Numbered from the stretch's first letter, positions 32,905-41,832 are shown. The stretch: DNA of 64,000 bases from Bog-756 sp963725395 (GCA_963725395.1 CAVRYH010000013.1:372001-436000); one strand, 5' to 3'. Notes: generated by a model not told the origin, from the letters alone. Translations and numbers: made by a program.

Positions 32905-33004
32905 CCGATGCAGACGCGGACCTGGTGCGCCACTCGCCAGCCCGCCCGGCGCCAGGCAGGGCAACCGCATCGGCGTCCTTCCGCCACACCCGATGGCGGT
33001 CCGC

Positions 33005-33032
33005 TCATCCGACCCGGTCCACGGCTCCGAAT
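33005..33032 (+). promoter_or_regulatory. SigK-like autoregulatory promoter of the ECF sigma gene
   Basis: TCATCC (33005-33010), 16 bp, CCGAAT (33027-33032), then AGAG. This fits the SigK promoter consensus closely and suggests the sigma factor drives its own gene. A GTG lies 7 nt after the -10, which points to a leaderless message. Confidence 0.65.
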
Positions 33033-33039
33033 AGAGTTC

Positions 33040-33624
33040 GTGCTGATGGAATTCGAGCAGGCCAGTGACGCCAACCTGGTGGTGGCCGTCGGTCGCTGGC
33101 ACCAGCACGCGCTGGCCGAGGTCTACCGGAGGCACGGAGGCGCGGTGCACTCGTTGGCCCGCCGCATCATCCGCAGCGATCCTCCCGCCGAGGAGGTCAC
33201 CCAGGAGGTCTTCCTCGACCTGTGGAGACATCCCGAGAAGTTCGACGCCCAACGCGGGACACTCCGTTCGTTCCTTTTGGCCCGCACCCACGGAAAGTCG
33301 GTCGACTACGTTCGGTCCGAGATGGCGCGCCGCAAGAGGGAGGAGCGCAACTCGCGCGAGACGGCGACCGCCGGCTACGACATCGATCGCGAGGTCTGGG
33401 ACATGGCGGTCGCCGATCAGGTCCAAGACGCCCTCGGGGCACTACCCGTCGAACTTCGTGAGCCCATCGAGTTGGCCTACTTCGGGGGACACACCTACCG
33501 GGAGGTGGCGACGATGCTGGACGAACCCGAAGGGACCGTGAAGAGCCGCATCAGATCCGGTCTCAGCCGCCTCCGGGTCAATCTGGCCGAGCGGGGCGTC
33601 GAGCCCGCAGGAGCAGAACAATGA
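33040..33624 (+). CDS. ECF RNA polymerase sigma factor, SigK-like
   Basis: About 194 residues. Region 2 (LAEVYRRHGGAVHSLARRII, EEVTQEVFLDLWRHPEKF) and region 4 (ALGALPVELREPIELAYFGG, YREVATMLDEPEGTVKSRIR) are complete. The downstream RskA-type anti-sigma and SigK-like promoter sequences assign it to the SigK/ECF19-like group. GTG 33040, exactly 7 nt after the predicted -10, is the likely leaderless start; ATG 33046 is the alternative. It overlaps the anti-sigma gene by 4 bp. Confidence 0.92.
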   Translation: MLMEFEQASDANLVVAVGRWHQHALAEVYRRHGGAVHSLARRIIRSDPPAEEVTQEVFLDLWRHPEKFDAQRGTLRSFLLARTHGKSVDYVRSEMARRKREERNSRETATAGYDIDREVWDMAVADQVQDALGALPVELREPIELAYFGGHTYREVATMLDEPEGTVKSRIRSGLSRLRVNLAERGVEPAGAEQ

Positions 33625-34505
33625 AGTCGCCGCTGACCGAAGCCCAGCACCAAGAGATCCAGGAGCTGCTCGGCGCCTACGCCCTCGACGCCGTCGACCG
33701 GGAGACGGCCGCCATGATCGAGTCCCACCTCGACGAGTGCGTGAAGTGTTCGATCGAGGTGGCCCAGCACCACGAGGTGGCCGGCCTGCTGGCCAACTCC
33801 GGTGGTCCCTCCCCGGCCGGACTGTGGGACGGGATCGCCAATCAGCTCGACGGATCCGTGCCTCCGTCGTGGGAGCGACTGGCCTCCCAACTCGGACCTG
33901 AGGGGAACCTCGACGAAGGCGACCTTCCTGACTCTCTCCGGGATGGGGGGGCGAAGGTGGTGCGCAGTGCCGATGATGCGGACCGGCCCAAGGTCGTCCG
34001 GATCGACGGGCGGCGCAACCGGAACCGCTGGGTGGTCCGCGCCGCCGCCGTCGTGGCCGCCGCCGCCGCCGTGGTGGCGGTGGTGCTCGGTGTGCAGGTC
34101 GATCATCTCCACCATCAGGTGAGCGCGTTGCAGGGTCAACCGCAGCTGTCCGCCGTCGAGCGGGCCGCCCTGTCGGATCCCACGACGCTGAAGGTGACGT
34201 TGAGCCCGACGTCGAGCCGCCCGACCGCCGCGGGCCCGGTGACCGTGGTGCTGACCCGGTCGGGTACCGGGTTCGTCGAGGCGGGGGGCCTGTCCTCGCT
34301 CCCGAGCAATGAGACCTATCAGCTGTGGGGAGTCATCGGGAACCAGACGATCTCACTCGGCCTCCTCGGGTCGCAGCCCCGGGTGGTCCCCTTCAGCGTC
34401 GCCGGCAATGCCTCCGTGAGCGCCTTCGCCATCACCGCCGAACAGTCGGGGGGAGTGGTGCACAGCTCCCATCAGCCCGTGGTGGCCGGCGACGTCACCG
34501 TGTGA
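33621..34505 (+). CDS. RskA-type transmembrane anti-sigma factor
   Basis: 294 residues. The N-terminal anti-sigma domain has a zinc-finger motif (His36, Cys40, Cys43 in HLDECVKC). A cytosolic linker runs to residue 137, one membrane helix follows (residues 138-160), and the outer domain (VTLSPTSSRPTAAGPV, YQLWGVIGNQTISLGLL) is the RskA C-terminal domain. It should hold the sigma factor at the membrane and release it after regulated proteolysis triggered outside the cell. The ATGA overlap with the sigma gene ensures matched synthesis. Confidence 0.92.
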   Translation: MKSPLTEAQHQEIQELLGAYALDAVDRETAAMIESHLDECVKCSIEVAQHHEVAGLLANSGGPSPAGLWDGIANQLDGSVPPSWERLASQLGPEGNLDEGDLPDSLRDGGAKVVRSADDADRPKVVRIDGRRNRNRWVVRAAAVVAAAAAVVAVVLGVQVDHLHHQVSALQGQPQLSAVERAALSDPTTLKVTLSPTSSRPTAAGPVTVVLTRSGTGFVEAGGLSSLPSNETYQLWGVIGNQTISLGLLGSQPRVVPFSVAGNASVSAFAITAEQSGGVVHSSHQPVVAGDVTV

Positions 34506-34526
34506 CCCCGGCCCGTGACGAGCGGG

Positions 34527-35246
34527 TCAGATCCGGTGCACCTGGCGTAGTCCGGCCCACGCCAGGTCGGCGAGGCGGGTGGCCAGCGCCGCGGCCTCCC
34601 CGCGGTCGTCCGACCTTCCACCGGTCCAGCGGTCGGGCCTCTCGGCCGGGGTCTCCCGGCGGCGGGCATCGAGCCAGTGGCGACTGGCCCCCTCGGCCAT
34701 CCCGACGACGGCATGGGCCAGGAGCAGGCGGTGCTCCGGGTCGAGGCCGGCATCGATGAGCGGGTCGATGGCCTGGGCGATGGTCTCCTCCACCCGGCGG
34801 AGGGCGGCGCCCAGCTCGGGGTCGTCAGGGGCGTCCCTCCCGTACAGCAGTCGGAAGGCCTGTTCGTTGTCGACCATCAGCTCGAAGTAGGCGGCGAACC
34901 CGAGCTCGACCTGCTGGCGGGGCCCCTCGGCCGTGGCCGTGGCTTTGACGATCCGCGTCACCAGCTCCCCCGAGAACACGTCCATCAGCTCGAGGTAGAG
35001 GGCCCGCTTGGAGTCGAAATGCTGGTACACCAGGGGTTTGGTGACCCCGGCGGCCTCGGCGATGTCGTCCATGGTGGTGGCCGGGTAGCCGTGCTCGGAG
35101 AAGAGCGAGAGGGCCACCTCGAAGAGTTGTTGGCGCCGGGCGCCGGCCGTTAGTCGTCGTCCACCCGGGCCGGAGGCCGTCGACGGCTCCCTCCCGCCGG
35201 GCTGGGTAGCCGCCTCGGTCGTCACCGCTCCGTCCATTGCCGACAT
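34527..35246 (-). CDS. TetR/AcrR family transcriptional regulator
   Basis: 239 residues. The HTH is RRQQLFEVALSLFSEHGYPA followed by MDDIAEAAGVTKPLVYQHF (about residues 38-77). The C-terminal domain resembles actinobacterial TetR_C proteins with a conserved FELMVDNEQAFRLLYGRDA segment. It is convergent with the anti-sigma gene and upstream of nothing obvious on its own strand; its target is unknown. Start ATG 35246; ATG 35237 is also in frame. Confidence 0.88.
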   Translation of the reverse strand: MSAMDGAVTTEAATQPGGREPSTASGPGGRRLTAGARRQQLFEVALSLFSEHGYPATTMDDIAEAAGVTKPLVYQHFDSKRALYLELMDVFSGELVTRIVKATATAEGPRQQVELGFAAYFELMVDNEQAFRLLYGRDAPDDPELGAALRRVEETIAQAIDPLIDAGLDPEHRLLLAHAVVGMAEGASRHWLDARRRETPAERPDRWTGGRSDDRGEAAALATRLADLAWAGLRQVHRI

Positions 35247-35299
35247 CGTACTCGGGGTCCGAAATGCTCACCGGGGGGCACCGCTCCATTCGGCCCCGC

Positions 35300-36403
35300 T
35301 CACCACTCGGGCAGCACGGCGGCGATCCTCCCGGGCAGGTCGTCGATGGAGAAGTGGGCGGCGGCCACGACCAGGTTGTGCTCGAGAAGGGCCGGATCGG
35401 GCGAGCGGAGCCAGTCCGCCAGCCGCCTCGTCTCCGAGAGGCCGAACCACTCGAACCCGAAGGCAGCCAGCTCCTCGGCCACCGGATACGGCCCGATAGA
35501 CAGCGGACGCCGGTGGACGACCGATTCGATCGTCGGATTGCCGAAACCTTCCCACGTCGAGGGCAGGGCCACCACATCGCAGGCCAGATAGGCGTCGTCG
35601 ATGCTGTCCCATGGAGCGCCGGAGGGGGACCGCAGGAGCACCGGGCACCGTGCGACACCGACCAGGGCATCGAGTTCGGGTCCGTAGCCGTCCTCGGCCG
35701 GACCCAACAGCCAGAAGGTGGCCCCGAGCTCGGTGGCGAGCCGGAGGCCGGCGGGCACGTTCTTGCGGGGGATGGCCCTCGTCGGCTGCAGGACGAGGAG
35801 CTGCCCCGCTCCTATCCCCAGTGCGTCCCGGATCTCGGAACGCCTGGCACCGTCCTCCGGCCGGGGTGGCGACCCTGCGGGCGCGGGCACGGCGAAGGCG
35901 TTGTACACCGTGGTGGCACGGATGCCCCGCTCGGCCAGTTGGCGGCGGCTCAGTTCGTTGATGGTGACATGGGTCCAGCGCGCGTCGGTCGGGGGGGGCG
36001 GCCGGTTGGTGAACTGAGGTCGCTGCCAGGGGAGATCGTGGTGGTGGAGGACAGCGGGCCTGCCGGCCAGCACGTCGGCCACCAGCGCGGCCGCCCCGGG
36101 GTTGAGCGGGAGGGAGCAGAGGTTCTCGACGACGACCACGTCGGCACGCTCCAGCGCCGAGACGAGTTCCGAGCGTGCCGGAGGGTGAGGGGCACCGATC
36201 GCGAGGCCCGGAAGCAAGTGGTCGACGGTTCCGCCGCCGGCGACCGTGGTCGTGGCGAAGCCTAGGACGCCGAGCGCCTGTTGCCACTTGGCCGTCTCCA
36301 CGGAGACGCCGTCGGAGCCCCCGAGGCGGAAGGAGAGCAGTGCAGCGGTCGGAATGGCGTCACCGTAGTGCGCCGGTGTCGGCCCGAACGCCGGACCGGA
36401 CAC
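35300..36403 (-). CDS. Family 4-type glycosyltransferase
   Basis: About 367 residues with a GT-B fold. HHDLPWQRPQF and VYNAFAVP mark the N-terminal domain; QPTRAIPRKNVPAGLRLA, FWLLGPAEDGYG and the nucleotide-sugar motif LPSTWEGFGNPTIESVVHRRP mark the C-terminal domain. Sugar donor and acceptor unknown; a GDP-mannose dehydratase gene nearby makes a GDP-sugar possible. Start GTG 36403 (TTG 36406 also in frame). It is divergent from the enoyl-CoA hydratase with 29 bp between starts. Confidence 0.85.
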   Translation of the reverse strand: MSGPAFGPTPAHYGDAIPTAALLSFRLGGSDGVSVETAKWQQALGVLGFATTTVAGGGTVDHLLPGLAIGAPHPPARSELVSALERADVVVVENLCSLPLNPGAAALVADVLAGRPAVLHHHDLPWQRPQFTNRPPPPTDARWTHVTINELSRRQLAERGIRATTVYNAFAVPAPAGSPPRPEDGARRSEIRDALGIGAGQLLVLQPTRAIPRKNVPAGLRLATELGATFWLLGPAEDGYGPELDALVGVARCPVLLRSPSGAPWDSIDDAYLACDVVALPSTWEGFGNPTIESVVHRRPLSIGPYPVAEELAAFGFEWFGLSETRRLADWLRSPDPALLEHNLVVAAAHFSIDDLPGRIAAVLPEW

Positions 36404-36420
36404 CAACGGAGCGATCGGGC

Positions 36421-36426
36421 TAGCTT
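36421..36426 (+). promoter_or_regulatory. -10 element for the enoyl-CoA hydratase gene (leaderless)
   Basis: TAGCTT followed by 6 nt and the GTG at 36433, the same layout as the other leaderless candidates. No clear -35. Confidence 0.4.
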
Positions 36427-36432
36427 CGTCCG

Positions 36433-37302
36433 GTGCCTGAAGACACCCCCAAGCCCACCGGGCCGGACGGCCCTTCGTCCCGGTCCGATCTCCTGGCCGA
36501 GCGTCAGGGCGCGGTCATGACGGTCACCATCAACCGGCCCGAACGGCGCAACGCCATGACCTGGGAGGTCATAGCGGGGCTGCGCGAACAGGTGGCCCGG
36601 GCCAAGGACGATCCGGCCGTGCGGGTGCTCGTCCTGGCCGGAGCGGGCGACCAGGCCTTTTGTGCCGGCGCCGACCTGTCCGGCATGGTGCCCCGCCCGG
36701 CGGTCGAGGCGGGGACGTCCGACGACTACGCACTCCACCATCAGGCCCGGGGGTGGCTGGCCGCGCTGTTCGAGGAACTCTGGCACCTGGGCAAGCCCAC
36801 CATCGCCCGCGTGCAGGGATGGGCCATGGCCGGTGGCTTCGGTCTGGCACTGGCCTGCGACATGGTGATCGCCTCGGAGCGGGCGCGCTTCGGGGCGCCG
36901 GAGCTCAACGTGGGGCTGTGGCCGTACATGGTGACCGTCCCGATGCTGCGATCCATGCCCCCGAAGAAGGCCCTCGAGCTGATGATGACCAGCCGCGTGG
37001 TCGATGCGCAGGAGGCCGACCGGATCGGGTTCGTGACACGGGTTGCGGCCCACGACGAGCTCGACACCGAGGTGGCGGCCATGGCGGCGCTGCTGGCGTC
37101 GAAACCCCCGGGGGTGATGAGGCTGGGCCGCGAATCGTTCTACGCTGTGCTGGACTCGGCGGCCAGCGAGGCCCTGCCCTATCTGCACTCCATGCTGACG
37201 GTCACCAGCCAGACGGCGGAAGCGGCAGAGGGGATCGCCGCCTTCGCCGAGAAACGGCCGCCGGCCTGGCAGGAGCCCACCGGTTCCGACGACGAGCACT
37301 GA
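36433..37302 (+). CDS. Enoyl-CoA hydratase/isomerase family protein
   Basis: 289 residues of the crotonase fold. FCAGADLSGM and GWAMAGGFGLALACDMVIAS form the oxyanion hole and CoA pocket; FGAPELNVGLWP carries the expected catalytic Glu. A 25-residue low-complexity N-terminus precedes the domain. It likely hydrates enoyl-CoA from acyl-CoA dehydrogenase in beta-oxidation or a related catabolic route. Start GTG 36433, apparently leaderless. Confidence 0.9.
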   Translation: MPEDTPKPTGPDGPSSRSDLLAERQGAVMTVTINRPERRNAMTWEVIAGLREQVARAKDDPAVRVLVLAGAGDQAFCAGADLSGMVPRPAVEAGTSDDYALHHQARGWLAALFEELWHLGKPTIARVQGWAMAGGFGLALACDMVIASERARFGAPELNVGLWPYMVTVPMLRSMPPKKALELMMTSRVVDAQEADRIGFVTRVAAHDELDTEVAAMAALLASKPPGVMRLGRESFYAVLDSAASEALPYLHSMLTVTSQTAEAAEGIAAFAEKRPPAWQEPTGSDDEH

Positions 37303-37321
37303 CAACCGAGGAGCCCCACGC

Positions 37322-38293
37322 ATGGCGAAACGAGCACTCATCACCGGCATCACCGGTCAGGACGGCTCCTATTTGGCCGAGTTCCTGCTCGACCAGGGCT
37401 ATGAGGTCTGTGGCATGGTGCGCCGGTCGAGCACGCTCAATTTCGAGCGGATCGCCCACATCCAGGACCGCATCACCCTGGTCGCCGGCGACCTGCTCGA
37501 CGAGGTGTCGATGATCAACATCCTGAGGGACAGCCGTCCGACAGAGGTGTACAACCTCGCGGCCCAGTCCTTCGTCCAGACATCCTGGAACCAGCCGGTG
37601 CTGACCGGGGAGACCACCGCCCTCGGTGTGACCCGCGTGCTCGACGCCATCCGGATCGTCGACCCCGGGATCCGCTTCTACCAGGCCAGCTCCTCGGAGA
37701 TGTTCGGCAAGGTGCTCGAGGTCCCCCAGAGGGAGTCCACCCCCTTCTACCCCCGGAGCCCGTACGGCGTGGCCAAGGTCTACGGACACTGGATCACCGT
37801 CAACTACCGGGAGAGCTACGACCTCCACGCCTCCTCGGGCATCCTGTTCAACCACGAGTCCCCCCGTCGGGGCCTCGAGTTCGTCACCCGCAAGGTCACC
37901 CACGGCGTGGCCCGGATCAAGGCGGGTATCGACCAGAAGCTGGCGCTCGGCAACCTGGACGCCCAGCGCGACTGGGGCTTCGCCGCCGACTACGTGCGGG
38001 CGATGTGGCTGATGCTGCAGCAGGACCGGCCCGACGACTACGTGGTGGCCACCGGCGAGACGCACTCGGTCAAGGAACTGGTCGAACTCTCCTTCGCCGC
38101 CGCCGAGCTCGACTGGGAGGAGCACGTCGTGATCGACGAGCGCTATCTGCGCCCCGCCGAGGTGGACCTGCTGGTGGGCGATCCGGCCAAAGCGGAGAAG
38201 ACACTCGGCTGGCAGCGGGACGTCGACTTCGCCGGCCTGGTCCAGATGATGGTCGAGGCGGATCTGGCCCTGGTGCAGCGAACGCTGGTGTAG
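37322..38293 (+). CDS. gmd: GDP-mannose 4,6-dehydratase
   Basis: 323 residues, an extended SDR that converts GDP-mannose to GDP-4-keto-6-deoxymannose. GITGQDGSYL is the NADP motif, NLAAQSFVQTSW and YQASSSEMFG are Gmd hallmarks, YGVAKVYGHW is the catalytic Tyr-Lys, and FNHESPRRG binds substrate. Slightly shorter than average. Start ATG 37322 after GAGGAG. No fucose/rhamnose reductase lies next to it, so the final sugar is unknown. It is 19 bp after the enoyl-CoA hydratase and may share its transcript. Confidence 0.94.
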   Translation: MAKRALITGITGQDGSYLAEFLLDQGYEVCGMVRRSSTLNFERIAHIQDRITLVAGDLLDEVSMINILRDSRPTEVYNLAAQSFVQTSWNQPVLTGETTALGVTRVLDAIRIVDPGIRFYQASSSEMFGKVLEVPQRESTPFYPRSPYGVAKVYGHWITVNYRESYDLHASSGILFNHESPRRGLEFVTRKVTHGVARIKAGIDQKLALGNLDAQRDWGFAADYVRAMWLMLQQDRPDDYVVATGETHSVKELVELSFAAAELDWEEHVVIDERYLRPAEVDLLVGDPAKAEKTLGWQRDVDFAGLVQMMVEADLALVQRTLV

Positions 38294-38301
38294 GCGTCTC
38301 C

Positions 38302-39204
38302 GTGTACGGGCCCGCCGCCATCCACGCCGACCCGCTCGGTCTGCTGGTGGCGTTCGGCGCGGGGATGCTCTCGTTCCTGTCGCCGTGCGTGCTCCCCCTC
38401 GTCCCGGCCTACCTGTCGATGGTGTCGGGTCTGTCCGCCGCCGAGCTCGCCGCCCTTCGCTCCCAGCCCGCCCCCGTCCCGGTCGCCGTGCCGGTGGGTG
38501 GATCCGGTGGCGTCGTCACCGCACCGGAGCCCGCGTTGGTCAGCGCGTCAGCGGCCGGGGGGACCCTCGATCCTTCGGACCTCCGCGGCGAGCGCAGCCG
38601 TCTCCTGCGGGGCATCCTGGCCTTCATCGCCGGTTTCACGGTGATCTTCACCATCCTGGGCGCGTCGGCGTCGGCGATCGGGCGTCTCTTCCTCACCCAT
38701 CAGCGGGCGCTCGAGACCGTGTCGGGCATCCTGATCGTGGCGTTCGGGACGGTGCTGGTGGCCATGGCATCCGGCGTCACCCTGCCCTCGGCCCTGTCGG
38801 GCGAACGTCGGTTCATCGTCCGACCGTCCGTGCTCGGGGCGTGGGCCCCGCCGGTGATGGGCATGGCGTTCGCCTTCGCGTGGACCCCGTGCATCGGACC
38901 GGTGCTCGGCAGCGTGCTGGCCCTGGCCGCCGGGACCGGTGGGTCGGCCACCGGTGGGATCGCCCTGCTGCTGGCCTACTCGCTCGGCCTCGGGGTTCCG
39001 TTCCTCCTCGCCGGACTGGCCTTCGGCCGGATGACCGACCTCCTCGCCAAGGTCAGGAGCCGCCTTCGGCTGGTCGACCTGGTGGGCGGAGCGGTCCTGA
39101 TCGCCTTCGGGGTGCTGCTCCTGACCGGCAACGTCGACGTCCTCTCGGCCCACATCGCCGATTGGCTCCGTGACCTGCACCTGAGCCGGCTGTCGGTGAG
39201 CTGA
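38302..39204 (+). CDS. ccdA: Cytochrome c biogenesis protein CcdA (DsbD family)
   Basis: 300 residues with about six membrane segments. It carries reducing equivalents from cytosolic thioredoxin across the membrane through two cysteines, seen in LSFLSPCVLPLVPAY (Cys29) and FAWTPCIGPVLG. A Pro/Ala-rich insert of about 45 residues separates the first two segments. Start GTG 38302, 8 bp after gmd. It stands just upstream of the ccm operon and would keep the TlpA-like protein and apocytochrome thiols reduced. Confidence 0.92.
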   Translation: MYGPAAIHADPLGLLVAFGAGMLSFLSPCVLPLVPAYLSMVSGLSAAELAALRSQPAPVPVAVPVGGSGGVVTAPEPALVSASAAGGTLDPSDLRGERSRLLRGILAFIAGFTVIFTILGASASAIGRLFLTHQRALETVSGILIVAFGTVLVAMASGVTLPSALSGERRFIVRPSVLGAWAPPVMGMAFAFAWTPCIGPVLGSVLALAAGTGGSATGGIALLLAYSLGLGVPFLLAGLAFGRMTDLLAKVRSRLRLVDLVGGAVLIAFGVLLLTGNVDVLSAHIADWLRDLHLSRLSVS

Positions 39205-39237
39205 GGGTCGCACCCGGCGGCGAGTCGGCCCCGGTCG

Positions 39238-39271
39238 GCCGCCCGGCGTCCCCCGAGGGGGCCGGGGCGGC
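39238..39271 (+). terminator. GC-rich hairpin between ccdA and ccmA
   Basis: An imperfect long dyad around CCCCC-GA-GGGGG with flanking GCCGCCC / GGGCGGC arms. It would end the ccdA transcript, so ccmA likely has its own promoter: TACCAT (39315-39320), 11 nt before ATG 39332. Confidence 0.45.
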
Positions 39272-39331
39272 GCAAGACCAGCGCCCTCGCCTGGCCCCTG
39301 AACCCCGACCCCCGTACCATAGAGGTCGGCT

Positions 39332-40129
39332 ATGGCCCCTGTCCCTGCTCTTCCCGTGCTCTCCCTCCGTGACGCCGTCGCGTTGTCCGGACGGTTCCCC
39401 CTCCTCGCCGGTGTGGACCTCGAGGTCGATCGCGGGGAGACCGTCCTGGTCGAGGGCCCGAACGGGGCGGGCAAGACGAGTCTGCTCCGGGTGTGCGCCG
39501 GCCTGGTGCCCGTGGCCTCGGGGACGATCGCCGTGTTCGGCCTCGACCCGGTTCGCCGTCGCAATCAGGTCCGTCGCCGGGTGGGGCTGCTCTCCCATGC
39601 CTCGCACCTCTACGACGACCTCACCGTGCGGGAGAACGTGAGGTTCGCGGTGCGTGCCGCCGGCGCGGACGCCGCCCGGATCGACGGTGCCTGCGAGCGT
39701 CTCGGACTGACCGGCCGGCTGCTCAAGACGAGTGCGGCCAAGCTCTCGGCCGGCCAGCGACGACGGGTCGCGCTGGCCGTACTCACGGCCCGGTGGCCGG
39801 AGTTGTGGCTCCTGGACGAGCCCCACGCAGGCCTGGATGCAGCCACCCGGGCGACCCTCAACGAGGTGATCGGTGAAGCGTCGTCCTCCGGGGCGACCGT
39901 GGTCATCGCCTCGCACGAGACCGAGTTCGTCGAGCCGTTGGCCTCCCGCGCGGTGACGGTGACCGGCGGCCGGATCACCGCCCAGCGGGACCTCGGACCG
40001 CGCTCGGCCGGCGGACCGCCGGCTCCGGCGACCGTCGGGGTGCCGGGGGAACCCGGCGGTGACGGGTCGGGACCACCGGCCTGCGGCGCGCCCCAGCCCC
40101 TGGAGGGACCGGTGGCCCATGTGGCGTGA
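39332..40129 (+). CDS. ccmA: Heme exporter ATP-binding protein CcmA
   Basis: 265 residues. Walker A EGPNGAGKTS, signature KLSAGQRRRVALA and Walker B LWLLDEPHAGLD. GLLSHASHLYDDLTVREN is typical of CcmA. With CcmB it forms the ATPase that frees holo-CcmE from CcmC. A disordered Gly/Pro tail of about 40 residues ends the protein. Start ATG 39332. It overlaps ccmB by 11 bp. Confidence 0.93.
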   Translation: MAPVPALPVLSLRDAVALSGRFPLLAGVDLEVDRGETVLVEGPNGAGKTSLLRVCAGLVPVASGTIAVFGLDPVRRRNQVRRRVGLLSHASHLYDDLTVRENVRFAVRAAGADAARIDGACERLGLTGRLLKTSAAKLSAGQRRRVALAVLTARWPELWLLDEPHAGLDAATRATLNEVIGEASSSGATVVIASHETEFVEPLASRAVTVTGGRITAQRDLGPRSAGGPPAPATVGVPGEPGGDGSGPPACGAPQPLEGPVAHVA

Positions 40130-40790
40130 CACCCTCCTGGTCGCCGGCAAGGACCTGCGCATCGAGGCCCGCTCGCGGGTGGCCCTCTCCCAGGTGGCCC
40201 CCTTCGGCGTCGTGGCGCTGGCTCTGTTCGCCTTCGCCCTCGGTCCGGACAGGGCGCCGATGGCCAAGGGCGCTCCGGGGCTCTTCTGGGTGGCGGTCCT
40301 GTTCTGCACGGTGCTGGCGGTGCAGCGCAGCGTGTCGGTCGAGTCGGTCGACGGCGCCCGTGACGGCCTCCGTCTGTCCGGGCTCGATCCCGCCGGTCTG
40401 TTCCTCGGCAAGTCGGCGGCGGTGGCGGCCCAATTGCTGGTGTTGGAGGCGGTCCTCGGCGTCGGGGTGGTCGTCCTCTACGGGGCGCGGATTCAAACAC
40501 CGTGGCTGATCGTCGTCTCCTGCCTCCTCGGCACGGCCGGTCTGGCGGCGGTCGGCACCCTCTACGGGGCGCTCTCGGCCGGGCTGCGGGTGCGGGAGAC
40601 CCTGCTGCCGTTCCTCCTGCTCCCGATCGTCGCACCGGTGCTGTTGGCCGGTACCCGCATCTGGCAGGCGGCCATGACCGGCGGGGTGCCGGCTGACGGG
40701 GCCCAGTGGCTCCGCCTGCTGGTGGTGTTCGATGCCATCTATCTGGCCCTGGGCGTCGTCGTCTTCGGGCCCATCCAGGAGTCAGCATGA
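40119..40790 (+). CDS. ccmB: Heme exporter permease CcmB
   Basis: 223 residues with six hydrophobic segments (FGVVALALFAFAL, LFWVAVLFCTVLAVQRS, the typical first pair). Start ATG 40119 (MWRDTLLVAGKDLRIEAR) lies inside the end of ccmA. It partners CcmA. Its stop overlaps the ccmC start (ATGA). Confidence 0.92.
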   Translation: MWRDTLLVAGKDLRIEARSRVALSQVAPFGVVALALFAFALGPDRAPMAKGAPGLFWVAVLFCTVLAVQRSVSVESVDGARDGLRLSGLDPAGLFLGKSAAVAAQLLVLEAVLGVGVVVLYGARIQTPWLIVVSCLLGTAGLAAVGTLYGALSAGLRVRETLLPFLLLPIVAPVLLAGTRIWQAAMTGGVPADGAQWLRLLVVFDAIYLALGVVVFGPIQESA

Positions 40791-41683
40791 GTCCGCAGTC
40801 AACGCTCCCCGGGACCTCACCCCAGCGTCTCCCCGTCCAGTCGCCGAAGGCCCGGTGGACGGTGAGGATCATCGGGATCGCCGCGGTCGTCGGCGTGGCG
40901 CTCACGGTCTGGCTCGGCTTGTGGGTCACGCCCCCCGACCAGGTCCAGGGAAACCTGGTCCGGCTGGTGTACATCCACCCCGGCGTGGCCTGGGTGGCGC
41001 TCTATCTGGCCTTCGGGCTGGCCGCCGTGGCCAGCCTCCTCTACCTGTGGCCGCGAACCCGCTCGCTGTTCTGGGACCGGTTGGCGGCGGCGGCCGTCGA
41101 GGTCGGCGTGGTGTTCAACATCTGCACGCTGATCTCCGGCTCGATCTGGGGCAAGCCGACCTGGGGCGTGTACTGGGCCTGGGATGCCCGACTGACCAGT
41201 ACGGCCGTTCTGTTGGTGCTCTTTCTCGGCTATCTGGCCCTCCGGCGGGTGCCGGCCGAGCCGGAGGTGCGGGCCAAGCGCAGCGCGTTCGTGGCCCTGT
41301 TCGCCTCCGTCGACGTACCGATCGTGCATTTTTCCGTGCTTTGGTGGAAGACGCTCCATCAGGGGGCGACCGTGTTGAACCCCGACCTCTCGCCCACCAT
41401 CCACGGCTCGATGGCATGGACGCTCCTGCTCAGCTTCATCGCCCTGACCCTGGTCTTCGTGTGGATGCTGCTGGTCCGATACCGGATCGGTGTCCTGGAG
41501 GACTGGTTGGGCAGTGGTGAGCTCGACGTGGCCCTCCGGGAACGACAGGCCGAGGGGGCGGCCGGCGAGCGGCCGGTCGCCGGGCGGGATCACGTGGCGA
41601 CGCCGATCGGCGCTGGTTTGACGGTCCAGCCCGACGACGGCTCCGACGTTGCCGTGCCGTCCGCGCCCGGAGCCGCCCGATGA
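40787..41683 (+). CDS. ccmC: Heme lyase component CcmC
   Basis: 298 residues, six membrane segments. The tryptophan-rich heme-handling motif is WGKPTWGVYWAWDARLT (121-137). Conserved external histidines are His64 (YIHPG) and the His of VPIVHFSVLWWKTLHQG. CcmC loads heme onto CcmE. A hydrophilic C-terminal tail of about 60 residues is longer than usual. Start ATG 40787, with ATGA overlaps on both sides. Confidence 0.94.
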   Translation: MSPQSTLPGTSPQRLPVQSPKARWTVRIIGIAAVVGVALTVWLGLWVTPPDQVQGNLVRLVYIHPGVAWVALYLAFGLAAVASLLYLWPRTRSLFWDRLAAAAVEVGVVFNICTLISGSIWGKPTWGVYWAWDARLTSTAVLLVLFLGYLALRRVPAEPEVRAKRSAFVALFASVDVPIVHFSVLWWKTLHQGATVLNPDLSPTIHGSMAWTLLLSFIALTLVFVWMLLVRYRIGVLEDWLGSGELDVALRERQAEGAAGERPVAGRDHVATPIGAGLTVQPDDGSDVAVPSAPGAAR

Positions 41684-41832
41684 ACTACGTCATCGCCGGC
41701 TACTCGATCGTCCTCAGCCTCCTCTTCCTCTACGGCGTGACGCTGGTGTGGCGGCGTCGGCGGCTGACCCGCGCCGCCGAGCGGGTGGAGTCGTACCGGG
41801 CCGCCACCGGACAGGTGGCCGACCGCCGGTGA
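41680..41832 (+). CDS. ccmD: Heme exporter protein CcmD (50 residues)
   Basis: A 50-codon gene between ccmC and ccmE: ATG 41680 overlaps the ccmC stop (ATGA) and its own TGA (41830-41832) overlaps the ccmE GTG at 41829. It encodes a single membrane helix (YSIVLSLLFLYGVTLVW) followed by a basic, helical cytosolic tail (RRRRLTRAAERVESYR), exactly the CcmD pattern. CcmD stabilises CcmC-CcmE and helps release heme-CcmE. Confidence 0.9.
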   Translation: MNYVIAGYSIVLSLLFLYGVTLVWRRRRLTRAAERVESYRAATGQVADRR

